From Anatilimnocola floriformis (GTDB taxonomy: Bacteria > Planctomycetota > Planctomycetia > Pirellulales > Pirellulaceae): a stretch of DNA of 64,000 bases. Positions 9,123-20,000 of the stretch are shown piece by piece; position 1 is the first letter of the stretch, and each line of letters starts with the position of its first letter. Below the pieces are notes generated by a model, which was not told the DNA's origin, did not search any database, and was given only the letters and a program-made list of their open reading frames with translations. The stretch covers positions 1,860,001 through 1,924,000 of the forward strand of contig NZ_JAMLFW010000002.1 of the NCBI RefSeq assembly GCF_024256385.1. Reading direction: 5' to 3'. Both the position numbers and the translations under genes were made by a program.

Positions 9123-9362
9123 ATGAGCGGATCGGCCACTACCAAGCGTTTCGTTTGGCGACCATTGACTAACGATGCTGGCCAGCTGGAATTGTTCGAC
9201 ACCGGCACCAGCCGTCAGGTTGCGGTGATTACCGGCGAGGGAAGTCATTATCAATGGACTCGCAGCACGAGCCTGCTGCTTCACGGCGCACCGCCGGCAG
9301 CTGGCGAAGAGACCACGCTGTTGCGAGCCAAGATCGCCGTCCTCACGGGAATACCAGGCTGA
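9123..9362 (+). CDS. Small Trp-containing protein, paralogue of the 9716 gene
   Basis: The 79-residue product starts at the ATG following GGGAGCAAGTG. I do not recognise a family. It shares with the product of the gene at 9716-9937 the layout L.D...R.....GEG..Y.WTRST...L.GAP, an acidic linker, then a closing helix AVLTGIP versus AVLAGLP. The two are therefore likely diverged duplicates. There is no signal peptide. A nested inverted repeat lies between the two copies. Both may be small cytosolic proteins of one planctomycete family. Confidence 0.65.
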   Translation: MSGSATTKRFVWRPLTNDAGQLELFDTGTSRQVAVITGEGSHYQWTRSTSLLLHGAPPAAGEETTLLRAKIAVLTGIPG

Positions 9363-9411
9363 CACGGAAGTGCGACCCGCGGCGTGTGTGGATGCAATGG
9401 TTGTTGTTTTC

Positions 9412-9547
9412 TTAGCCACCAGCTTTAGCTGGTGGAGTGAACGCGCAGAGTGCCCGGCTTTAGCCATTGATGCCTGCGGTCCTCTGGAATGGCTAAAGCC
9501 GGATGCGTTGATTGGCTGACACCACCAGCTAAAGCTGGTGGCTAAGT
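9412..9547. repeat. Nested perfect inverted repeat (REPIN-like)
   Basis: The outer arms 9412-9436 and 9523-9547 are a perfect 25-bp inverted pair, each itself containing the palindrome CCACCAGCTTTAGCTGGTGG or its complement. Inside, 9455-9469 and 9489-9503 form a second perfect 15-bp pair around GGCTTTAGCC. The design of two palindromic units in inverted orientation is that of REPINs, which are mobilised by RAYT (TnpA-REP) transposases. No RAYT gene is in the window. Confidence 0.85.
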
Positions 9548-9715
9548 GAGACGAGTGCCCGTTCTAGTGCCGACTCGCCGAAATATCGCGGGTGCTTAAT
9601 CCCGTGGCAGCGAACAGGGGCAAGATTGTTAAGTTGTTGCACCCGACTATATTCATAGATTCTTATAAACTTCAGAGTTTTTGCCAAAGAGCCGCCGCCC
9701 CGATACGATGCGGGG

Positions 9716-9937
9716 ATGCTTCGTTATGAGTGGAAAAAAGTCGCGGACGATCTCTATCAGCTGATCGATTCGATTTCGCGCCGGCCGATTGCCAGCGTGC
9801 AGCAGCAAGGCGAGCGCTGGCATTGGATCCGCAATACCACGGTGAAGTTGCAGGGAGCGCCCGCGGGCGAGGGTGACTGCGAAACGTTGGAATTGGCCCA
9901 GGCTGCCGTTCTCGCAGGATTGCCCAATCAACTTTAG
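9716..9937 (+). CDS. Small Trp-containing protein, paralogue of the 9123 gene
   Basis: The 73-residue product begins MLRYEWKKVADDLYQLIDS, with a short GCGGGG box directly before the ATG. Its core (GERWHWIRNTTVKLQGAP, then EGDCETLELAQAAVLAGLP) aligns with the product of the gene at 9123-9362 without large gaps. No known family is recognised. The next gene starts 9 nt after the stop codon, so the two are probably cotranscribed. Confidence 0.65.
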   Translation: MLRYEWKKVADDLYQLIDSISRRPIASVQQQGERWHWIRNTTVKLQGAPAGEGDCETLELAQAAVLAGLPNQL

Positions 9938-9946
9938 GATGCGGTT

Positions 9947-10381
9947 ATGAATACCAGTCAAGTCATCGAAGTGCTCGCGGCTCATCGCAACGCCCGGTTG
10001 CATGTCATGCTCCCCAGCGGCGAATTTGTGCCGGCGCATTTTCACGTCACCGAGATCGGCCGGGTGCAAAAGTCGTTTGTCGATTGTGGCGGCGTGCGGC
10101 GCGAGTCAGAGACGTGCGTCATGCAGGTCTGGACCGCCAACGACGTCGATCATCGTCTAAACGCCGGGCGATTGGCCCAGATCTTTAGCATTGCCAGGCC
10201 GGTGCTGGGCGAGCACGATCTGCCCGTGGGAGTCGAGTACGGGCCCGAGGTGGCTTCGCAGTACTTCGTGTCGGATATCGAAGTGACGCCGAAGGGGCTG
10301 TTGTTTGTGCTCGTTGGCAAACAGACAGAATGTCTGTCGCCCGATCGTTGCGGTGTTGGCAGCGGATGCTGCAGGAACTGA
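9947..10381 (+). CDS. DUF6428-like protein
   Basis: The 144-residue protein carries the pattern I associate with DUF6428: LPSGEFVPAHFHVTEIG, then FVDCGG, QVWTANDVDHRL and near the end a C.S.D.C motif (CLSPDRC) plus CGVGSGCC. The conserved HFH, cysteines and Asp-His suggest a metal site, but no activity is established. In other bacteria such genes are, to my knowledge, often near arsenic or metal genes; none is seen here. The start follows AGGA and lies 9 nt after the preceding small gene. The gene converges with the next one, 6 nt apart. Confidence 0.65.
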   Translation: MNTSQVIEVLAAHRNARLHVMLPSGEFVPAHFHVTEIGRVQKSFVDCGGVRRESETCVMQVWTANDVDHRLNAGRLAQIFSIARPVLGEHDLPVGVEYGPEVASQYFVSDIEVTPKGLLFVLVGKQTECLSPDRCGVGSGCCRN

Positions 10382-10387
10382 CGTGAG

Positions 10388-10651
10388 CTAATCGAGAAAC
10401 GCAGGATCGTTGAGTTCCTGCTCTTGGATTACCGCGAGGAGTTGTTCAACGCGGGTGATCTTCTCGGCGATCAGTGTTCCCTGCGGATTGCTACTGGTGG
10501 GATCGATATCGAGCCGGTTGCCGACATAGACGTTGCCATCTTTCCAGCGCAGCCATCGCTCCGGGCCGAAGTGGCTTTCCCACCAACCATCGGCTAGTTG
10601 ATGAAAATCGTTCACCTCGAACCAACTGGGCGTGAGCGGTGTTCTTGTCAT
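10388..10651 (-). CDS. Small Trp-rich protein of unknown function
   Basis: The 87-residue product begins MTRTPLTPSWFEVNDFHQ, with a GAGG site upstream of the ATG. It has five tryptophans in its first half (GWWESHFGPERWLRWKDG), a beta-rich look and a C-terminal helix rich in Glu and Gln. No signal peptide, membrane segment or known motif is visible. It is convergent with the DUF6428-like gene. Function unknown. Confidence 0.6.
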   Translation of the reverse strand: MTRTPLTPSWFEVNDFHQLADGWWESHFGPERWLRWKDGNVYVGNRLDIDPTSSNPQGTLIAEKITRVEQLLAVIQEQELNDPAFLD

Positions 10652-11098
10652 CGCCTCATCTTACGAGTTCTGGCAGAGGCGCGTGCGAGAATAGTTTGCG
10701 GCAAAGGAGCAGCGTCGGTTTCTGCGAGCTAAATGAACGCCCTGTTCGGAGCTGGTATTTCCGCGTCGCGAGTCTTCCCGGTTTACGTCGTTTGGTTGCG
10801 GTTTGAAGCAAGAATATGCGGCTCGAAAGTTCCGCCGACGAACCCAACGAATTCTGACGCAATAGCTAGATAATTGGTTCCATTTTTTGACTCGAATCAT
10901 GACAAGAACCACAGGAATTCTGCCCGCTGCTAGTTGACGCGGGATACCGCCGACCGCTACCATCCTACCCAAATTGCCGGTATTTCCAGTTGTGACGATT
11001 TGTCAGTGCTGGGGACGCGGCTGTCCGCTGCGATTATCCGCACATTCTTTGAATTGGGTTTGTTCCCTGCCCGTATTACTCGGCTTAGGAGTTCTTTC
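10652..11098. other. Leader region upstream of the giant gene
   Basis: This 447-bp gap separates a minus-strand small gene from the giant plus-strand gene. It should contain promoters for both, but I cannot pick a convincing -35/-10 pair. The only clear element is AGGAG at 11087-11091, the ribosome binding site of the giant gene. The frame of the giant gene is open upstream to 10934, but no start there has a binding site. Confidence 0.45.
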
Positions 11099-14000
11099 GT
11101 GAGCACCCGTCAGTCCAACCGCCGCTCTTCATCTCGCCCCACCCAGCAGACGCACGGACGTGCCCGCGAGCAATTCTTCAGCCCTCTCAAGAAGCGCCGC
11201 TCGCGCACGCTGCAATTCGAAAAGCTTGATGAGCGACGAGTTTTGACTTACACGGCCACCTTGGCCGGAGCGGCCGCCGTTCTGACTGGCAACGGGACCG
11301 GTGACACGCTGATCATCGATCAGTCGGGCGGTCTGCTACGCCACAACCGGCTAGGCGACGCGGGTTTCAACAGCGCATTCGACTTCGACACTACGGTGGC
11401 TGGCGACCAGACGCTGGCCGCTTCGGCTGCGTCGTCGATCACGGTCAACACGGTTGGCGCTGGCGCCGATATCGTGCAATTCGGCACTGCGGCGGCTCCC
11501 GCCAGTACGTTGCTGGCGCAGTTGATCAACAACAACAACAGCACCGGTGCCGATCAATTGATTGTGGATGATTCGACAGGGGCAGCGAACACCTACAGCT
11601 ACTCCACGTCTGGAGTCACGGGCACAGGCATCAACGTCGTCAACAACGCGGTGAGTGATGGTGGCGTGACGTTGCGGACGGGTGGAGCCGGCTCGACCGT
11701 TAACGTCCTCTCGACGTTCACCGGCGAAGCGCTGACGCTCGTCGGTTCGGCAAGTACCACCGTGAACATCGGCAACGGCGGACTGACGGCGAACATTGCT
11801 GCAGCGGTAAACATCTCGAACCCCTCGGCGTTCACGTCGGTAAACATCAACAATGGTTCCGATACGACGGCTCGGACTATTGCGGTGAGCAACGGCAGTG
11901 TCACCGGCATCTCGGCCGGTGCGATTAACTTCAGTCAAAACGACATCAGCAATCTCACGGTGAACGCAGGTAGCGGCGCCGACACGTTCAATATCACCAG
12001 CACGCAGGGACTCGGTGGCACGAACGTCAACACGTTCAACGGCGGCGGCGGCAACGATGCCTTCAACATCACCTCGACCGGACTGGCCGGGGCCAACAAC
12101 TTCAACGGTGACGGTGGCGATGATGCCTTCAACTTCGCCGGTGTTCCGGCTGTCACTCCGGTGAATGTCGATGGCGGTCTGCAAACGACGGCCGATGGCG
12201 ACGTAATCAGCATTCTGACGGGAACGGTCGCCAACACGGTGCGGCACTTCTTTACGAATGCCTCGTCCGGCAGCATCGAACTCGACGGCGACAACGTCGA
12301 CAACGGTGGCGCTTTGGAAGCAGTGATCAACTACACCGGCCTCGAACCGATTAATGACAATACGAATGCCGTCAACCGCGTATTCACGTTCAACGGCGGC
12401 GCCGAGACGATCACATTTGGCGATAACGCGACCGTGGGCGACAACATCTCGCGGCTGTCGTCGACGCTGGCCGAACAGGTCGACTTCCTCACCCCTACGG
12501 GAACGATGGTGGTCAACTCGGGCGCTGGTCCGGACGTGATTACGCTGAATGCCCCGGACTCGCTCTTCAACACGCCGACGATCACCGTCAACGCCAGCAC
12601 TTCGGCCGACACGATCAACGTGATTGCCACGCGGGCTGGCACGACGACCACGATCAACGCAGGCGATGGCCTCGACAGCGTTAACGTCGGCAACACGGGG
12701 ACGGTGGGCGTGCCTGGTGCGCTCACGCCTGTCGCTGGCGCTGTAGTTGTCAACGGCCAAGTGGGCGGCGCGAATCTGGTGGTCGATGGCAGCGGCGCTG
12801 CCGTTACAGCCAACTACGCGCTCAGCGCCACGCAAATCACGCGGAGCTTGCCGGCTGGTTTCGGCGGAGTTACCTATTCGAATCTGAACACGCTGTTGCT
12901 GACGGTGGGCTCGGGAGCCAACATCGTCGATGTGACCGGCACGCCCGTAGGTGTAACGACGACGGTGAGCACGAATGGCGGCGCGGACGTGGTGAACGTC
13001 ACTGCTCCCGCCTTGCAATCGATCCTCAATGTCAACGGCGGCGATGGTGACGACACTTTCAATATCACTGGGGTCGCGCCCCCGGTCGCGGTCATCAACA
13101 TCGACGGCGGTTTGCAAACAACCACTGACGGCGACTTGATCAATATCGTGGCCGGCACCGTGTCGAACACCGTTCGTCACTTCCTCGATACCACTTCGAG
13201 CGGCCGGATTGAGTTCGACGGCGACGCAACCGACAACGGCGGCGCTGCCGAATCGACCGTGAACTACGTCGGTCTCGAGCCGATCAACGACAATGCCAAT
13301 GCCGTGAATCGCGTCTTCGATTTCGGCACGGGGAACGACACCGATGTGGTGATCAGCGACGACGCGACGGCGGGCAACAACATTTCGCGGATTGCCGCCC
13401 CGTTGAATGCCGAGCTGGTGAACTTCCTCAGCCCAACGGGCACGCTCACGGTGAACTTGGGTGTCGGCGACGACATCATGGCGGTGAATGCCTTCGACTC
13501 GGCTTTCCCAGCCGGCGTGACGTTTAACTACAACGGCGGCGATGGTAACGACGAAATCCGCGTCGGTGTCACTACGACCACTTCGACCACGAATGTTTTC
13601 ACCGACATTGGCCTTACCGACCGGACGACGATCGGTCGCACTGCGGCGGGTACGGCGGTGAGCTTTGCTCAGTTCAACCAAGTGGCGAATGGCACCACGC
13701 TCGCAGGAATCGTGGGCACTTCGCTGAACATCCACGACAACGGCTTGGGCCAGGTTTACATCGATGATTCGGGCGATGCGACCGCTCGCACGTTCAATTT
13801 CAACGCGAATGCGTCGATTCCAGGTTTCGCGGTGCCGGGCATTTCGGTGACGGGTGCTCCGTTCACCGGCTCGATCAATTACTCGACGTTCATGGAGATC
13901 GCGCAGTTTGCCGCTGGCACGGGCAGCGACACGCTGAACATCAACGCCACGCACAACAATCCGAATACCGGCAGCGATTCGTCGACGTTCTTCGGCAATG

Positions 14001-17000
14001 CCGGCAACGACACGTTCAATATCAACGCTGGCGCCTTGGCTGGCGAAAGCAACAACATGCAGGGTGATGCGAACGATGACACGTTCAATGTCAACCTGAC
14101 GAATGCCAACCTGATTACGGCTCCGCTGTTTATTCGTGGTAATGCCAATGACTTTGGCGGCGGTGTGGGAAGCCGCGATGTGGTGACGATCAACGACCTG
14201 GCGAGCAACACGCTCAATGTGTCGATGACGTATACAGGCGCCATCGGCGGCAGCGAAGTGCTCGTCACGGGCCTGAACCAGACGCTGAACGTCAGCACGT
14301 CTGAAACGATCGACTACAACGGCTCGGCGGCGAACAACGATACCGTCACGGTCTTTGGGACCACAGCTGGCGCCGATCTCATCTCGGTCGTACCGGTGGA
14401 TCCGGCTCGCGCGCTCGTCTTCAACGGCGGCAATCCGTTTGATAGCCCACCCGAAGTGAATGCTACGAGCCTGCCCGGTGTTGCCGGCGGCAGCGCTGCT
14501 CCGGACTTGGATCTGTCGGGTTTGACCACGGCCACCGGTTTGACCATTCAAGACAACGGCGCCACGACTGGCGACCGGCTGTATGTCTACGGCGAAAGCG
14601 AAGTTGGCCTGAGTGATGGCAACACGTTCAATCCGTTCGGCTTCGGCGCTGGGTTGATCACGCCAACCGTTGGTGCTGGCAATGCCTACGACGTGATTAC
14701 CTCGAGCGATACTCAAACCGTCGTCAACAACTACGTGGTCGTGAATTACGACGCCGCGGACTTTGTGCAAGCCGTGCCGAATGTCGATTCGGCCATCGTG
14801 GTGAATGCCGGCTTTGAAGGAAATCCGCCGGCCACGGTTGGCATTGATCCAGCCGATCAAATTTCGCTGACCTTGTCTTCGGCTTACAAGTTTCAAGTGA
14901 ACGGCGGCGATCCCGATCCGGCCACGACCGGCATCGTGCCGCCCGATGGCGACGCGCTGGCGATTGCTGGATTCTTCCCGGTCATCAATGTCTACAGCAC
15001 GAAGAATCCCGGCGGTCAGCCGGTGGTGACGATGCAGTTCCCGGGCTCGGGCAACCTCGGCTTCTCGTATAGCTCGATCGAGAACCTCGGGCCGTTCTCG
15101 GCTGGTACGGTGAATCTGATCGGCGACAACAACGATCCTGCCGTCGATCAGAACGACAACTTTGTTGTCGTGGGCCGTGACGTCGATTCGCAATTCGGCG
15201 GCGATGTGGATGGCACGAACGAATTCACCTTGCAGATCAACGGCAGCCAGCCGATTGCCTTTGCTGGTGTGCAGTTCCTGAATGCATATGGTGACGATCA
15301 GAACCCGGCTCCCGGCACGCCGAGCGTTGGGCCGAATGACATCGATACGCTCGAAGTCACGCCCTATGCCGACGACACCCCGCGGGGCTGGGGCATTGAT
15401 GTGGGCTTCAATGAAGGTAACCCGGTTGGCGCTGATGGCGCGCAGGCCGATTTGCTTATCCTGCACACGGCCTTGTTCGGCGGTCAGGTGAGCGAGAACA
15501 TCGTCATCAAGCCCTCGGGCACCGATGACGGCGAAATCATTGTCACGAACGCCAGCTTCGGCACGCCGATCGTGGACATCGATTTTGTTGCCAACACGGA
15601 CATCATCATTCGCGATGACGACGGCTTCCTGAACGACACCGATACGGTGACGCTGCTCGGTACCAATCCGAACACGGCGCAAGTGAGCGGTAACGATACG
15701 TTCACGTTCAATGCCGACGCGGATATGACGGTGGCTGAACCACTGGTGACGGTGGTCGATTCGAACGCACCGGCCAACATTCTTTATCGTCTGCGTGAAT
15801 ACACCACCGCGGGCAACCCAGCGGGCTTCCACGACAGTCTGACGATCAACGGCCTGGCTGGCAACGACACGATCAACCTGATCGGTGGTTCGGAGCCGCA
15901 GCAGGACAATCAATACACATTCCTCGGTGGCGATGGCGACGACGCGCTAAACATCGACATGCCGAATGGGGTCATGTTCAATGGCACGGGCTTGTTCTTC
16001 GACGGCGGCAGCGGTCGCGACTCGCTCTCGATTCGCAATTCAGCGGCGCTTAACAACGCCGTGACCTCGTCGATCTATACGGTCGGCGCGGCCGTGGGCG
16101 CGGGACAACTGCGATACATCGACGGCTTTTCGTCCGACATGGTGGTCGACTTCGTCAATCTCGAACCGGTGGTCGATACGGTTGTTTCGGCGAACCTGAT
16201 CGTCAATGCGACCAACGCGAACAACGCGATCAACTATGCCGCGGGCGTGGTTGCCACGAACGGTCTGGTGTCGGTTGATGATCACGAAACGATCGAATTC
16301 AGCAATAAGACGACATTGACGCTCAACGCTTTGGCTGGCGCCGACACGATCAATCTCAACAATCCGAACGTGCCGACCGCGCTGACGACGATCAACGTCA
16401 ACGGCGGCGATCCAGCCATCGGCGATACGGTGATTGTCGCGGGGACGACGGGAACCGATACGGTGGCCTTCACGGCGACCGATTTCAATACGGCCAGCAT
16501 CACCGTCGCCACGCGACCGACCGTGAACATGGATCTGGTCGATCACATTGTCTACGACGCCAACGAGCAAGTCGGCTTCGATCAATTGACGGTCAACGGT
16601 ACGATCATCGACGACGTATTGACCTATTACGCGGGAAATGGACCGATTTCGTTCGGCGGAACTTTCCGCTCGATCGTCAGTCCCGACTTCGATTTCCTCC
16701 GCACAGGCCGAGTGACGTTCAACGGCGGCGGCGGGACCGACACTGCCAACTACATTGGTACCGAAGGGGCGGACGTGGTGACTTCGACCGCGACTGCGGT
16801 TACGTTGGACGCCCCTTCGTCGCTCACCGTGCTGACCATGGATGCGTCCGTCGAATTGCTCAATCTGAAGCTACTCGGCGGTGACGATACGGTCGATCTC
16901 GATCTGAACCTCGGAGCGCAGGCCCGCGTGATTGATGTGGGCGCTGGCAACGACAACGTTGATTTGTCGGGCGTGCTCGACACTGGCATTTCGACAATCT

Positions 17001-20000
17001 ACGGCGGCGATGGAAACGACAGCATCCTCGGCAGCCCGAATGTCGATTTGATCTACGGCGGTTCGGGCAGCGATTTGCTCCGCGGTGGCGGTGGCGTTGA
17101 CACGATCTACGGCGAAGACGGCGACGATACCTTTGGTGTCGCTGGCGTTGGCGCTCAGGACGCCGGCAACGACTTCTTCTACGGCGGTGACGGCAGCGAT
17201 CTCTTCATCTGGAACCCGGGCGACGGCAACGACCTGATCGAGGGTGGCGCCGGCGAAAGCGATCGCTTGCTGTTCCTGGGAAGTGCGGCGGCCAATACGT
17301 TCGTCATGAATCAGGTCGGCACGCGACTGGAGTTCCTCTTCGGCGCGGTCGATCTCGATCTGGCGGGCACTGAAGAAGTCGTGGTCAATACGTTGCCTGG
17401 CGCAGACAACGTCACCATCAATGATCTGTATGCCACCGATGTGCGGCACATTACCGTCGACCTCAACCCCGGCGATGCCGACATGGTCACGGTGAACGGT
17501 CGCGATGTGACTGATGCGGTGAACATCAACACGACCGCGGGCGTGACGGCGATCACCGGGCTGCGGTACGACGTGCGGATCACCACGGCGGTGCTGGCCG
17601 ACAACGACGTGTTGATCTTCAATGGCAACGATGGCAACGACAACATCGTGGTCAACGAAGCCACTTCGGCCTTCTTTGCGGCGCCTAACCTCCGCGTGAA
17701 CGGCGGCAACGGCAACGACTTCATCAGCGGTCACGGCTCGCTGAGCGGCGACGCTGGCGACGACACGCTGATTGGTGGCCTGCAAGCTCAAACGCTGAAC
17801 GGCGGCACGGGCAACGATTATCTCAGTGGTGGTGCTGGCGTCGATCTGCTCAATGGCGATGCCGGTGAGGACACGTTCCTCGTCAACTTCGATGGCTCGA
17901 CCGACGTGATCAACGGCGGCGCCGATTACGACACTGTGGTGATCCTGGGCACGGCGGCCAACGATTTGATCGCCGCCAACCAGACGGCGGCGGGCACCTT
18001 GGTGTCGTCGCTCAACGGCGTGAACGACACCGATACGATCAGCGACGTCCAGCGAGTTCGCATCGAAGCCAACAGCGGCGACGACATCATCTTTGTGCAA
18101 CACCTCGAAGCGCTGAGCACTGATGCCACGGTTAATAGCGTGCTGTTCGACGTCGACGGTGGTGCGGCCTACACGGCTGACCGCCTGGTGGTGCAAGACA
18201 ATGGCGCTAGCAATGTGATCATCTATCGCAAGTCGGAAACGGCGGGCGCTGGGTCGATGACAATTGCTCCAACCTTCGCCGAACCGCTGTACACGGTCTT
18301 TACCGGCATCGAGTATGCCGATCCGATCACAAGCAATCCGAACAACATCTATCTCTTCAAAGCCGATCCGTACGAATGGAACGGCAACTTCCAGAATGCC
18401 ACGCACCTCGGCGCCGGCAACACGCTGAACGTCGATCCGGTGATCGATCCAGGTATTCCGAACGTCGTGCTGCCGCCGGGCTTCAACAATCCGCCAGCCG
18501 ATGAAGACTACTACCGCATCGAAGCGAATGTCACCGGCACGCTCGACGTGCAAGTGTTCTTCCGCCAAAACGCCGGCTTGCCTGGCAGTGGCGACCTCGA
18601 CATCAACCTGCTCGACGCCGCTGGCAATGTTGTCGCCAACGACCTCGACGTCGACGACGATGCTCGCATCCGCGTCCCTGCCGTCGAAGGCCAGATTTAT
18701 TACCTGCGCGTCTTCCAAGGAACCGCCGGCGCGCTGAACACCTACAGCGTGACGATCATCAACGAAGCGGCCCCAGTGCCGTTCTCGTTGGAACTGGACG
18801 ACGATCCGGTCAACGGCACGCCGAACCCACCGGGACAAACCGACAACAGCGATACCGGTCGGTCGCAAAACGACAACATCACGTACGACAACACGCCGAC
18901 GATCATTTTCCGCGTGCCGGATAACAAGCTGATCAACGACGTGCCCGACAACAGCCCGGGTCAACCTGGTCTGCCGGTCGATGGCGACATCATCACCATT
19001 CCGTTCCAAGCCGATACCGGTAATGTCGCGCTGCTCGCCGGCTTCCGCGTGGCCGTCTATCGCACTGAGAACAACGTTCGCGTGCACGTTGGTTATGCCA
19101 CGTCGCTCGGCAACGGCTTGTACTCGTTCACGTTCCCGGCTGCGATTCCCGATGGCTCGAACTTCATCTCGGCTCGCGTCGAAATGACCGATCCATCGCT
19201 GCCGCACAACCAAGGCTTTGGCGCGTTTGCTCAAGACCTCGAGATCTTTGTCGATACGGTTGCTCCGCCGGTGTTCTTCGGTCAACAGTCGATCGCGACG
19301 GATGGCTTGCATCCGAATAGCGACTCGGGCGTCCTCGGCCCGCAGCCGTCGAACATCGCGACCCTCAGCGATCGGATCACCAACGACACGACGCCGACCT
19401 TCTGGGGTCGCGCCGAAGCCAATTCGATCATCCGTGCTTATGTCGACGTCAACGGCAACGGTGCTGTCGATCCGGCGACGGACATCTTCATCGGCTTCAC
19501 CACGGCGGTTCCTTACGACGGCACGAACCAACTCGGCAATGCAACTGGCAATGAACCGAACGGATATTGGGAACTGACCTCGACGGTCAATCTCGATTCG
19601 CAAGCGGTTCTCACCGCGCTCGGCGTGCCGGCCGGTCAATCGGGTGGTTTGCGGCGGATCCTGGTTTCGGCCGAAGACGTCGCGGGGAATATCACCAGCG
19701 GTGCTGCTCAAGTGCAGCTGCTGAACATCTTCATCGACGAACAAGGTCCGCAGGTCACTGGCGTGACCATCACGGGCAATCCGGGCTTCGACATCTTCGA
19801 TCCGAAGTCGAGCAACGTCGGTCAATCGCCGACGCCGCTGGTCAACTCGCTGTCGATCGGCGTGCAGGACTTCCCGGCCCGGTTGGTTCCGCCGCCTGTG
19901 GGTGGCCCGGCCACCGATTACCCGGCGTTGCAGGAAACCATCGCTGAGATCGCTGCTCACTACGAAGTGCGCGGCGACTTTGTCGGCCTCGTGCCGATTC

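Noticed and set aside
11351-15913. A 1520-codon open frame on the minus strand opposite the giant gene
   Set aside because: It is the antisense shadow of the GC-rich repetitive coding region. It has no ribosome binding site, its translation is dominated by Arg, Val and His without domain structure, and the plus-strand frame has clear domains.
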